64,000 nucleotides of DNA from Anastatus disparis. Its lineage: Eukaryota > Arthropoda > Insecta > Hymenoptera > Eupelmidae. The notes beneath the pieces are model-generated. The model was given only the letters and a program-made list of their open reading frames with translations, was not told where the DNA came from and did no database searches. Positions 1 through 9,332 of this stretch are shown piece after piece. A program made the translations under genes and the position numbers. The stretch is taken from assembly GCA_017163975.1 (NCBI GenBank), contig JAFFSR010000347.1:2902001-2966000 (forward strand), written 5' to 3'. Each line of letters begins with the position of its first letter. Position 1 is the first letter of the stretch.

Positions 1-2
1 AT

Positions 3-2134
3 ATAACAAGTTCTTGCGAAATATGTGGTATACGCGAATACGTGTTTGAAATCGACCCTGTAAAACAGCTAGTTGATTTGGCCTTGGCAACAAGAAAAAA
101 TTCCAAGCAAATTATTTGTATAGCCCACAATGCACAGGGTTTTGATGCACAATTTATTCTCAAGCATTTGACAGAACGTACAGATCTTAGAGATAAACCA
201 GATGTGATTTTAAACGGGTCAAAAATAATCATAATGGAAATTTCAACTGTTAAATTCATAGACAGCTTAAATTGCTTACACATGAGTTTAGCTGCACTAC
301 CAAAAGCTTACGATCTTGCTAATATCAAAAAAGGTACGTTTCCTCATTTGTTTAACACACCAGAGAATCAAAATTACGTTGGAGAAATTCCACCTGTGTG
401 GTCTTTTTCACCAGATTCGATGAAGGTCGATGAACGACGAGAATTTATACAGTTGTATAATGAAAAAAAAAATGACGATTATATATTTAATTTTAAAAAT
501 GAGATTATAAAATACTGTAGACAATATGTAAAAATTTTACGATTAGCATGTTTGGCCTTTGGCAAAACCTTCATAGAATGTGGTAATACGGATCCATTCG
601 TAGAGTGCGCCACCATCGCATCATCTTATATGCGTGTATATAGAAAAAATTTTTTACAAAAAGACACTATAGGAATCATACCTCAAGGTGGTTATAGACA
701 AGCAAACAAGCAGTCTATGGAGGCGATGCGGTAGCTGTGTTGGATGGAAAATGTGCTGAATCATCAAATTCGGTATACTGTCCGAGCTCGAGAAAAGACT
801 TCCCATGGGTCCTCTAGTGGATGGATACTGCGAACATGAAAACGGTATGAAAATTGTTTTACGATTATACGGGTGTTATTGGCATGGCTGTGTATGGTGT
901 TACACCGTAAACCGTGACTTATGCCTCGTAAACGGTGAAAATATGGACGAACGTTTCGAGAGAACCGCGCGAATATCCGAAAAGATAAGAAGTTACGGTT
1001 ATCAATTAATAGAAAAGTGAGAATGTGATTTTGATCATGAGTACTCACAGAACGAAAGTATGAAGATGTATATCGATAATAAGACACGAAATTGGCATGA
1101 ACCGTTGAATCCTCGAGAAGCATTTTTTGGTGGTCGTACGGGTAATACAGTCAAAATTTACGATGCAAAAGAGGGTGAGAAAATAAAATACGTGGATGTG
1201 TGTTCATTATATCCATATATCTGTAAATACAGTCGATATCCCGTTGGTCATCCTACTCTTTACGTGGGTCAAGATGAGTGTCGCTCTCTGGTGGCTCAAA
1301 CAAATAATATAAGTGACGTTGAAGGTCTTATTAAATGCGAAGTATTGCCGCCGCGAAATATATATCATGCTGTACTACCCGTTAAGATGCATTATAAGCT
1401 TTTGTTTCCACTATGTCGAACATGTGCCGAATCGATGTATACCGTAGATTGTGACTATGGAAATCCTGATGATCGAGTTTTTATCAGCACGTGGGTTGCT
1501 GACGAGTTAAAAAAAGCTGTTCAAATGGGCTATATCATCAGAGAAATATTTGAAATATGGTCTTATAAAATTACTCAGTACAACAAAGCCACGGGTCAGG
1601 GTGGTCTATTTCCGACTTATATCGATAAATTTTTTGCTGAGAAAACGTACGCGTCGGGTTACCCTTCGGAATGTGCTGACGGTGATGAAAACGCGATTGC
1701 TCGATATATTGAGGAATTTTGCGAAACATAAAATGCGACAAACAAAAAATGCGAAAACAGGGCCGTTTTTGGGTGACTTGACCGACGAATAAGCCTGTTA
1801 TGGTCTTGGCACAAGCATCACATCATTCGTCTCTGGAGGACCCAAATTTTACGGATATAAATATTTGACACCAGATGGCGTTGAAGGATGTGTTTGCAAA
1901 ATCAAGGGTATAAGACTTAATTCGTCGGTGAGTCAGAAAATAAACTTTGATTCCATACAAGATCTTATTACTGGTAAAATACCGCCTATTTTTGCAAACT
2001 ATGACGCTATTAGACGCACACGGTTTCACGATGTTGTAACGCGACCTGAATGTAAAATATTCGAGCTCGTGTACTCAAAGAGACTATTCGTGAATAACGA
2101 GATTAGCTATCCATACGGTTATAAGTCTAATTAA
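3..2134 (+). pseudogene. protein-primed DNA polymerase B (pPolB), C-terminal two thirds, broken
   Basis: Family B protein-primed polymerases replicate Polintons and adintoviruses. Visible parts in order: a CxxCG metal-binding-like pair (CEICG, from base 15), an exonuclease II-type block (HNAQGFDAQF), an exonuclease III-type block, GPLVDGYCE and YGCYWHGC (805-890), palm motif A (DVCSLYPY, about 1195) and the thumb-side blocks GPFLGDLTDE and FVSGGPK (1760-1850). Breaks: TAG at 732-734, frame change near 800, TGA at 1018-1020, TAA at 1729-1731 and TAA at 1790-1792. Between about 1725 and 1760 the protein jumps from motif A-side sequence to the block that normally follows YxDTDS, so motif B and the catalytic motif C are deleted. 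The ExoIII block reads YCRQYVKIL, where the family normally has an aspartate before the V. The C-terminus ends at 2134, followed by AATAAA at 2136-2141. Clearly inactive. Confidence 0.93.
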
Positions 2135-2261
2135 AAATAAATTATTGTAAATATATTATCACTAAAGCGAATATATGATATAGGATGAAGAGAGAATTAA
2201 AACACAAACTATTTTGAAATAAATTTTTATATTTTATAAAAATGTAAAACGAAAAATAAAT

Positions 2262-2477
2262 TTATTTTCTATTAATTAAGTAGTCATCAATTTTTTTCAA
2301 AAGCACAGGTTCCAGAATAATCCGCATCCTTTCCACTCTCATTCTGAATCTTTCTCTATCACGAGCCGCTTGCTCCCACTATCCACGTCGCGCTGTACGA
2401 CTTGCATAGTGCCACACGCGTATCACATAAATTTCCGGCTTACCCTCTTTAAAATGCACTTGTTTTGTTTGATCCAT
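2262..2477 (-). pseudogene. small uncharacterised Polinton-associated protein with one in-frame stop
   Basis: Reading the minus strand from ATG at 2477 gives 71 coding positions ending with TAA at 2264-2262, interrupted once by TAG at codon 33 (2381-2379). The reading frame is otherwise open and the composition is protein-like: an N-terminal IYVIRVWHYASRTARRG segment, then an arginine-rich amphipathic stretch (WEQAARDRERFRMRVERM). It converges tail to tail with the polymerase, and both ends share an AT-rich region with polyadenylation-like motifs. I do not know the function. Its place between polymerase and ATPase and its coding look suggest an element gene rather than chance, but I cannot confirm homologues. 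The stop would fit a TGG-to-TAG change, as elsewhere in this element. Confidence 0.5.
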
Positions 2478-2666
2478 CGTTCACTGTACTTTTTGTAGAC
2501 TCTCTTTTCTATAAAATTGTTGAGAATAAAAATTTAAATCTGATCAATTCTTTGATAAAAATTTATTACCTTTTTCAATTTCTTGGCTATTGCTCACGAT
2601 AGCAGCACTTTTTCAAGACTAACCAGCACTGACCGTTTATCAACACTTTTAATTTTATACTATAAA

Positions 2667-2698
2667 TGGTGGTGGTGGTGGTGGTGGTGGTGGTGGTG
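2667..2698 (+). repeat. (TGG)n microsatellite
   Basis: About ten uninterrupted TGG units, followed by a short G-rich run to 2710. It lies in the non-coding gap between the convergent small gene and the ATPase. Confidence 0.9.
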
Positions 2699-2751
2699 AG
2701 GGGTGGGGGTATTAATTATAAGTAGGAGATTAATACTTATTTGGCTGTTTC

Positions 2752-2832
2752 AGCCATATAGCTAAAAAGCGGAATAATGCTGGCGTCAGCCAGCTATATG
2801 GCTAATTAGCTAAACGATTGGCTAGCGCCAGC
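2752..2832. repeat. interleaved inverted repeats upstream of the ATPase gene
   Basis: AGCCATATAGCT (2752-2763) is repeated as its exact inverse complement at 2792-2803, and GCTGGCG (2779-2785) pairs with CGCCAGC (2826-2832). The interleaved arms could form alternative hairpins. They lie 130-210 bp before the ATPase ATG, in the only sizeable intergenic gap of the element, so a regulatory or replication role is conceivable but not shown. Confidence 0.5.
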
Positions 2833-2965
2833 ACAATACTGCTCGCACATGCGCGCGCCGCCGTCGCCGCCCCCCACTCTTGCTCATCACTCTTAATGAT
2901 CGTATATGTAGAGTGGTTCGAGAATGTGATGAGGTTAGTAATAGAAGTTCAGCAGCAGCGGTAAC

Positions 2966-3568
2966 ATGAACGTCTGCAGGTGGGTGCATCCGTGGACTTT
3001 GATGATTTGTGGACCCAGCTCGTGTGGTAAAACAGTATTCGTAAAGAATTTTTCGCATCAGATTGATCGCATGAGTGATACAAAATTCGAGCGTATACTC
3101 TTGTACTATACCGAGTGGCAGCCAATTTACAAGGAGTTGGCCGAGGGTATCGAATTTCACGAGGGTTTACCAAAGAGCGAAGACTATGCCAATGATCCAC
3201 GAGCAAAACTCTTGATTCTCGACGATCTGATGAGAACATCGTCCAACAGAGCTGTAGTAAATCTCTTCACCAAAGACAGTCATCACAATAACTTGAGCGT
3301 CATCTTTATCTCGCAAAATCTTTTTCATCAAGGTCAGCGAGAAATTTCTCTTAACTCTTATTACATCGTGATATTTGAAAATCCGCGCGATCAAGCGCAA
3401 ATAAATCATCTGGCGCGCCAAGTCTACCCCGAGGAGCCTCGTTTTTTGCAAGAGGCATATCTCGATGCCACAGCACAACCACACGGCTATTTGTTCATAG
3501 ATCTGAAACAGGGTACGCCTGAAAACGTGAGATTTCGTAATTGTATATTTCCGTTCGACAAACATTAG
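2966..3568 (+). CDS. FtsK/HerA-like DNA packaging ATPase
   Basis: This P-loop ATPase would pump the genome into preformed capsids, as proposed for Polintons and shown for related PRD1/adenovirus-lineage packaging enzymes. The 200-residue ORF has Walker A GPSSCGKT (residues 16-23), Walker B KLLILDDLM (81-89, acidic pair at 86-87) and a sensor-like FISQNLF block (114-120). The start at 2966 gives only 15 residues before Walker A, shorter than I would expect, so a few N-terminal residues may be lost or the family start may simply be compact; there is no in-frame alternative just upstream. It is the only core-module gene here without a stop or frameshift. The next ORF begins 75 bp downstream on the same strand. 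Confidence 0.92.
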   Translation: MNVCRWVHPWTLMICGPSSCGKTVFVKNFSHQIDRMSDTKFERILLYYTEWQPIYKELAEGIEFHEGLPKSEDYANDPRAKLLILDDLMRTSSNRAVVNLFTKDSHHNNLSVIFISQNLFHQGQREISLNSYYIVIFENPRDQAQINHLARQVYPEEPRFLQEAYLDATAQPHGYLFIDLKQGTPENVRFRNCIFPFDKH

Positions 3569-3642
3569 TACGTTTACGTGCCTAGTTGCAAACCCATAAA
3601 AGCTGGTGCTCGCTCGAATAATCTACCAGTCGTGCGATTGTA

Positions 3643-3987
3643 ATGGAACCGGTAAGACGTAGTCGTAGCAGACCAATTCCAGAAAAGTACTAGACTCAAT
3701 TACATGTTTTGCGTAAAATCGAACTTTCTCAACTCAAGGCCATATTACACAAAGCAAATTCCAAACTTATAACGTACATTTGCGAGTGTGCTTTGAACAT
3801 TTTACGTGGAAATATTCCACTCAGCAAGTATTATAAGAAACAATTGCGAAAAGTCGCACCACTGTTGCGAAAACTCGCGAAACCGGGTATTTTGGAGGTA
3901 AAAAGGAAATTGATGGTAAAATCAGCATATTTACTACGGCTAATTGTAAAACCTGTTTTATCGGCATGGAGTACGCAAGAAAAATGA
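3643..3987 (+). pseudogene. small basic protein common in Polintons, one in-frame stop
   Basis: Starts at ATG 3643 (MEPVRRSRSRPIPEKY), meets TAG at 3691-3693 and continues in the same frame to TGA at 3985-3987. The body is rich in Lys and Leu, with the block ICECALNILRGNIPLS followed by a basic stretch (KKQLRKVAPLLRKLAK), and then a moderately hydrophobic tail. I recognise the ICECALN block as typical of a short protein next to the ATPase or protease in insect Polintons; its role is not established. The C-terminal tail may be out of frame relative to relatives, since a more hydrophobic end would be expected. It overlaps the start of the next gene by about 20 bp. Confidence 0.6.
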
Positions 3988-4602
3988 TTTCAGTACCGCA
4001 AGAGTGTTTGGAGCAACAGCAGCTGCAATAGCAGCACGACTTACCAACTACCAATCATACAACACCACCATCCAGTGTCCAGATACCTGGTATGCCACGA
4101 CACGCCTTGACGAGGAAATGAGTAAAATTTTACATTCTACGGGTGATGAGCGTCAAAAATCTCTGCAATATCAACAAATCTTGCAGCGTTACTTGCATCT
4201 AAAAGAGGAGGAGAAGGATGAAAGTAGGGGCATAATACGTCCAAACGAGACAACATTATTAGAAACAGAAACGAGGTTGGGTACAGACAATAATGAAGAA
4301 ATCGACGACGAACAGCTTGTCCAGTCGGTACCAAAGAAATTTCGAAGCAATGATAGACATCTCATTAGATATTTGCGGCAAGCTGGTAATATTGAATGGG
4401 ATAGTCGTGGTATAATCAAGCTAGATGGCACTGTTGTCGAGGGTGCTAATATTGTCGATTTAATGAACGAAGTTATGAGAAGTAGAAAAAGGCCGCCACC
4501 GCGCGGATACAAACAGTTTGCACGCGTCTTGCGACAAGTTAGCATACCTCGAGAATTCATTGTCGACATTACAATGTTTTTAGCCCCTTTGAAGTGTGAG
4601 AA
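3966..4602 (+). pseudogene. uncharacterised Polinton protein, truncated at its 3' end
   Basis: A plausible start is ATG 3966 (MEYARKMISVPQE), overlapping the previous ORF. That frame meets TAG at 4029-4031 and is continued near 4095 by another frame that stays open to the deletion point. Recognisable parts are a helical block (LDEEMSKIL, QQILQRYLHL), an acidic linker and a C-terminal basic block (RKRPPPRGYKQFARVLRQV) that ends near 4575. Immediately after, the sequence turns into integrase in a different frame, so the end of this gene and the start of the integrase were lost in one deletion. Apparent codons 4575-4738 in this frame are read-through of integrase DNA. Function unknown; its fixed place before the integrase is typical of insect Polintons. 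Confidence 0.65.
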
Positions 4603-5472
4603 GCTGACTTGGCAGATTTTAGATCACTTAAAACCTACAATGATGGGTACAGCTATATTCTCATTGTCATTGATGCACTTTCAAAGTTTGCCTAGGCAAA
4701 GCCTCTTCTCGACAAAACCAGTCGAAACGTCGCTGTAGCATTAGACAAAATTTTATCACGATGTTATGATAGACATCCTATTTATCTACAGACTGATAAA
4801 GGTAAAGAGTTTATCGGTCGAGAGGTGCAAGAGGTGCTATAAAAGAAACATATTACCTATCGAGTCGTCAGAGACCCTGATATAAAGGCAGCCATTGCCG
4901 AACGCTTTATTCGCACTCTTAAAGGTCGTATCTGGCGATACTGTACTCACTCGCGCACAAGACGTTATATAGATGTTTTGCAAAAAATTGTGACGTGTTA
5001 CAGCGAGTCGTGGCACAGTGCCATAAAAATGCCCCCTTCCTAGGTCAACTTATATAATGCTCACGTGGTACGTCAAAATTTGACGTTGCGTTACAGTGAA
5101 AAACAGCCGTTTCGAGTAGCTAAATACAGCGTTGGCGATCTGGTTCGGGTCAGTCGTGCCAAGACAGCCTTCAGGAAAGCATACGAGGGTGGCTGGACTC
5201 TAGAGCTGTTTAAAATTATAAGAGTCGACACAAGACAACAACCACCCGTCTATATTTTGACAGATCTTAATGGAGAAAAAATTTACGGATATTTCTACGG
5301 AGAACAGTTAAGCAGAGTGCGCAAAGATTTAGATAGCGAAGCGTTTAAGGTTGATGAGGTTTTGAAGAGCAAAGGTAAGGGGTCGAAAAAACAATATTTG
5401 GTCAGTTGAAGGGGGTATCCAGAAAAATCCAATTCTTGGATAGAAGCTAAAGATTTAAAAAATTTACAATGA
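4600..5472 (+). pseudogene. rve-family (retroviral-type) integrase with C-terminal chromodomain, broken
   Basis: Polinton integrases insert the element into host DNA. The frame runs 4600-5472 with stops at TAG 4693-4695, TAA 4840-4842, TAG 5041-5043 and TGA 5407-5409. The DDE triad is visible: D in YILIVIDALSKF, D in LQTDKGKEF and E in KAAIAERFIRTLK. After the catalytic core come a DNA-binding-like domain (VGDLVRVSRAKTAF) and a chromodomain whose last strand and helix follow the final stop (RGYPEKSNSWIEAKDL). The N-terminal zinc-binding half is missing, because a deletion joins this gene directly to the preceding one near 4600. The last TGA (5470-5472) overlaps the ATG of the capsid gene as ATGA. 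Two of the stops sit where the family has tryptophan. Confidence 0.9.
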
Positions 5473-6290
5473 ACGATGAATTTCACATGGTTTTATTGAG
5501 CAACAGCAGCAAGTTTGTCTTTCCACACAATGTGGCGACACATTTTACAACACAATTATCACAAAACTTTTATCTTCATGGCGACTGGTGTGTAGGACGC
5601 ACGGAAATTCAAATACCTCTCACATTTCAGCATATATCAGTGGTAGAACGTGAGGGGGTGATTTTTGTTAAAACATCCAAACGTGACGTGGCGAATGTTT
5701 TGTGAGAAACAGAGGAGACTCAAAAGAAGGCCGAGGTGTTTGCCCGCGTTAAACCTGGTGTTTACCGTGACATTGAAAGTATCTTAGGAGAAATAAATAA
5801 TCTTGAGAATGGGAAAAATCATTTATATTTTGAAATCCGCGCTGGTGGCTATGTACAGATTAGATGCCGATGTGGTGAAGATTGTACAACTTATATGCAC
5901 ACGTTTACCCTATCGGAAAAATTACTTAGAATTTTAGGTTTGGAAAATGTACCAATTTTCTCTTGCAAAGGTAATAGTGAACACTACATTGCCGGTAATC
6001 GTCCAGCAAATCTTGTGAACGGGTTACCAACCGTGCTCATGATTTACAGCAACATTTGCCAGCCTTATGTGACAGGTGACATGCGCACGAGCTTACTACG
6101 TATAGTCTCGCTTCATTTGCGTTATTACGGAGGTGTTGAAATTAAAAACTTTTCATCACCCATGTACCTACCACTGCTGTCTTCAGCGTTTCAGTCGATA
6201 GAAATAGATATAAGAGACGAACACGGATTTCCCATTCCATTTGACTACGGTACGCTGACTGTAACGCTTCACTTTAAGCGCACCCGATAA
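5469..6290 (+). pseudogene. penton-like minor capsid protein, one in-frame stop
   Basis: Starts at ATG 5469 within ATGA shared with the integrase stop. Residues 1-78 are open, then TGA at 5703-5705, after which the same frame continues without further breaks to TAA near 6290. The protein is rich in beta strands, with an N-terminal LLSNSSKFVFPHN and a C-terminal FDYGTLTVTLHF. Position and N-terminal pattern match the single-jelly-roll vertex protein of Polintons and adintoviruses, inferred from gene order and my recognition of the family, not from a structure comparison. A GTG at 5736 could be read as a start but is more likely internal. The next gene begins 2 bp after the stop, so the capsid cluster was probably expressed as a unit. 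Confidence 0.72.
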
Positions 6291-6291
6291 A

Positions 6292-6810
6292 ATGCCTGTG
6301 TTTGATGATTTTTTCAATAACCAAGTGATTGGTGGTGGAGAAAAGTGTGTTACAGTTGGTAAACCTTATTTTGGTTATCACCAGTCGGGTGCAGGAGTAG
6401 GTAGTTTTTTTAAAGGTCCCTTCCGAGCAACTATACCGAAGATCAAACAAGGTGCAAAAGTGGTCGGTAAGGAAGCTCTCCGAGCGGGTAATAATATCCT
6501 AGATGATGTCACTCTAGGTGGCAGACCGGTCAAAGAGGAGACCAAACAGCGCATTCGCGAGAGTGGTAAAAATCTCAAAAGAAAAGCTGACGTTGTTCTG
6601 GAAAAATTGCTCTTGGGTAAGTCAAGTGCGAAAGAGGGGGAGGAATGAGAATATAAAAAGAAGAACGAGACATCATCAACTCAGTCGTCAAGTGCACCTG
6701 GCACTACAAACACCTCAGCGGCTAAACGCTTGAAAAGTGGTGAAGTTGCGAAAAAGAAGAAGAAGCAGAATAAGAAAGCACGTGTAGCTAGAGATATTTT
6801 TGAAAATTAA
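6292..6810 (+). pseudogene. pVI/PX-like minor virion protein, one in-frame stop
   Basis: Open from ATG 6292 to TGA 6646-6648, then the same frame goes on to TAA 6808-6810. The first part has a glycine-rich segment (GAGVGSFFKGPF) followed by an amphipathic helix (KQGAKVVGKEALRAG) and a basic stretch; after the stop the tail is Ser/Thr-rich, then strongly basic (KKKKKQNKK) and ends ARDIFEN. This layout is that of the adenovirus pVI/PX-like protein found between penton and hexon genes in Polintons, thought to act in membrane disruption and DNA association. The assignment rests on layout and position. The major capsid ATG follows 9 bp downstream. Confidence 0.65.
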
Positions 6811-6819
6811 AATTTCAAG

Positions 6820-8120
6820 ATGGCGCTGTTGCATACAGAATCTTGTCAGTCGATCAAGTCGGAATTATCACTTCTTGAATTACCCTTGACACAGGCTGCA
6901 ATTGAAGGCTCTTACTGGGTTCAGTACAAACCGATATCTTCACTTAACGACCAATCACCAATTGAATTTACCATCCCTGGCAACACTGAGTATCTAGACT
7001 TGGCTCACACAATGTTAAGTGTGAGTGTAAGTGTAACATGTACTTGTGCTAAACCACCTAAAGATCCGAACGTTGGACCAATAAATAATCTTTTGCATTC
7101 GTTGTTCAATCAATTTGACGTGCTATTCAATCAGAAACCTGTTTCACCACCAAACAATGCTTATGCATACAGAGCTTACATTAAAACATTACTAAATTAT
7201 GGCCCAACAGCTAAAAAGTCTCCTTTAAAGAGTGGATTGTGGTACGATGATACAGCAGAGAAAGTGGACGATACCACAGGTGGTAATACAGGTCTCAGCC
7301 AGCGTTAAGCGCTTATGGTTGACAGAAAGATTGATTTACTCGGCCATTTACATTGTGATGTTTTTAATCAAGACAAATTATTACTGGGTGGTGTTGAAGT
7401 TAGAGTAAGGCTCGTGCGTTCTCGTGATGGTTTCTGTCTCATGGATCCCGCTGGTGCTTTCACAGTGAATATTACAGAGGCTACGCTTCTTGTGCGTCGA
7501 GTAAGATTAAATTCTTCGCTCGTGCTAGCACACGAAAAACTATTGTCGCAGACTACTGCAAAATACCCACTGACACGTGTAGAAGTTAAGGCTGTTACGT
7601 CACATAATGGTGTGCATGGGGAAACAATCGACAATGTCATATTAGGTCAACTGCCAAAAAGAATTATACTCGGTTTTGTTGAGAATAAAGCTTACAACGA
7701 AGCTAAAAGTCTCAACCCGTTTAATTTAAAAAATTTTAATATAAATTTTTTATGTCTGTACGTTGATGGAATGCAAGTGCCATCGAAACCCTTACAGCCA
7801 GATTTAAAAAAAGCAAAATGTACGTTGATGATTATCATACACTTTTTTCCGGCACTGGTATTCACTTTATGAATTCAGGCAACTCGATTATCCATAAAGA
7901 CTATCCAAACGGTTATTGCCTATTCGCTTTTGATTTGACACCTGATTTATCGGCAAGTGATGATAGTCATTGAAATTTGATAAAAAATGGTAATATACAA
8001 ATTGATGTTAGATTCGACGACCTGCTAGAGGGCGCTGTAAATTGTATAATTTATGCTTAATACGACAATTTGCTCGAAATTGACTCGTCAAGACAGGTTG
8101 TCGTGGATTATAGCGGTTAA
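6820..8120 (+). pseudogene. major capsid protein (double jelly-roll hexon type), broken
   Basis: Hexon-like capsid protein of the PRD1-adenovirus lineage, in animal genomes often annotated as F54H12.2-like. It starts at ATG 6820 after a short spacer (AAATTTCAAG). Frame 1 is open to TAA 7306-7308 and continues after it to about 7820, with blocks VGPINNLLHSLFNQ, DLLGHLHCD, GGVEVRVRLVRSRD and LYVDGMQVPSKPLQPD. A frameshift near 7815-7825 moves the protein to another frame, which runs through YPNGYCLFAFDLTPDLS to TAA 8118-8120 with stops at TGA 7971-7973 and TAA 8058-8060. The TGA lies where the family has Trp. Total length is about 430 codons, close to what I would expect. Non-functional as it stands. 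Confidence 0.9.
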
Positions 8121-8212
8121 GTAGTAGTGGTGGGGATATAGTTCTCGCTATTTGAGTGGAGCAAAGCCATCTTTATCATCTTAGTCGGCGAGCAAATTTA
8201 ATTGCAAACAGT

Positions 8213-8851
8213 ATGGACGCGGTGATTGACGTACAGTTTTTAAAGGACAACAAAAACCGTTTGATTCCAAAGGAGGTGGCTGTACTTGCTATTCATAAAA
8301 ACTTTATCGCTCATTGGATTGTATCGCCTCCATGTAATTTAAGACGCTTACCTAAAAATGCTTTGAGACAGAACAATTGGGTGTCACTGAATCATCATGG
8401 TCTGGACGAAGGTGATATATCGATAAAAAGATTATACAAAAATTTGGAAGATATTTGCAAGCATTGTCGTGTAATTTTCGTGCGAGGTCAAGAAAAGCTT
8501 GAACTACTTTTCAAGCTCACCACCTGTAAGATTAAAAATTTAGAAAAACAAGTTTGTCCAGCTTTTAGAAATTTAAATTTCAGCAGTGTACAGTGCATGC
8601 ATCATTACATAAAATCATCTTATTCAAATTACGTGTGTGCTCTAAATAACGCTGCTAATCTGAAACATTGTCTACTGAAACTTAACCCCAGCGTAAAATC
8701 GCTGATTGTGGAAGAATTTTTCGAAATTCTCCGCAATGAATTCAAAAGAGATTGTTCGATATCTGATGAGGATCAAGTTTCACGCAGTAGGCGTTTATCC
8801 AGCGGATCGAATTTTTCTGATGTGGGTGAAACCTTGTGCGCTTGTGCTTAA
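8213..8851 (+). CDS. uncharacterised Polinton-associated protein (VIDVQ family)
   Basis: I prefer ATG 8213 (MDAVIDVQF) over the GTG at 8156 because the family typically begins with this VIDVQ pattern; the protein would be 212 residues. Visible blocks: IPKEVAVLAI, then HWIVSPPCNL, NHHGLDEGDIS, VIFVRGQEKLELLF, NLEKQVCPAF and a Cys/His-containing MHHYIKSSYSNYVCAL. This pattern is common in insect genomes next to Polinton genes. The VIDVQ start and acidic positions faintly recall a DEDD nuclease fold, but I cannot support a function. The ORF is unbroken, yet its last 40 residues overlap the protease gene in another frame, so the true C-terminus may have been altered by an indel near 8700. Confidence 0.6.
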   Translation: MDAVIDVQFLKDNKNRLIPKEVAVLAIHKNFIAHWIVSPPCNLRRLPKNALRQNNWVSLNHHGLDEGDISIKRLYKNLEDICKHCRVIFVRGQEKLELLFKLTTCKIKNLEKQVCPAFRNLNFSSVQCMHHYIKSSYSNYVCALNNAANLKHCLLKLNPSVKSLIVEEFFEILRNEFKRDCSISDEDQVSRSRRLSSGSNFSDVGETLCACA

Positions 8852-9165
8852 TACGCAAAATTATAACCAGTGTGGTGCGCACTGGGTTGCCATATACGTT
8901 GATAAGTATGGTACAGGTGTGTACTTTGATAGTCTTGGTAAGCCGCCACAAATTCAACAACATTTACGACGTATTCAGCAAAATTGTAAAAAATTTAGAT
9001 GGAATAATAAACGCTTACAAAGCGAATATTCCAATGTTTGTGGTCATTATTGTATCATGTTTCTGTATTATATGTCGATTGGGTTTTAAGGAATTCTTGG
9101 AGAATTTCTCGTAGAATTTGCAAAAAAATGATGCTATAGTAAAGAATTTTATAGAAAAAACTTGC
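8736..9165 (+). pseudogene. adenain-type cysteine protease, C-terminus shifted
   Basis: Adenovirus-type (Ulp1-fold) protease that would mature capsid proteins. From ATG 8736 (MNSKEIVRYL) the ORF has the catalytic His in QCGAHWVAIY (residue 49), Asp in YFDSLG (65), a Gln in LQS (95) and the nucleophile Cys in NVCGHYC (102). The frame ends at TAA 9087-9089, only 15 residues after the Cys. The expected C-terminal helix appears in another frame (KEFLENFS), then TAG 9112-9114 and further protease-like residues to about 9165. So a frameshift near 9086 and one stop remove the last part. The core could fold but the product is truncated. It overlaps the preceding ORF by 116 bp in a different frame. 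Confidence 0.82.
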
Positions 9166-9243
9166 TATGCGAAATTTGATATTCGACTGTCTCTGATTGG
9201 TTGCATGCCACCTTTTTTACGACATCCCCACCAATTTGAACAG

Positions 9244-9250
9244 TATAAAA
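9244..9250 (+). promoter_or_regulatory. TATA box upstream of the 9333 gene
   Basis: TATAAAA at 9244-9250, 83 bp before the ATG, followed about 30 bp on by an ACAGTTG that could serve as an initiator. It is the clearest core promoter in the element, and suggests a separate transcription unit for the last gene. Confidence 0.55.
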
Positions 9251-9332
9251 GAAGTGGTATCCACTTGGTCTAGCCACAGTTGTATGTGTGATCGACGGTG
9301 ACAGCAGTAACAAGCAAGAAAACCTAACCAAG

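Noticed and set aside
764..1123. Minus-strand ORF opposite the polymerase
   Set aside because: It is the antisense shadow of polymerase codons (GPLVDGYCE region) and has no recognisable features.
4137..4569. Two minus-strand ORFs over the uncharacterised gene
   Set aside because: Antisense shadows; the + strand carries the conserved blocks.
8836..9114. 92-codon + strand ORF overlapping the protease
   Set aside because: Only its last residues (KEFLENFS) belong to the shifted protease; the rest is out-of-frame DNA.
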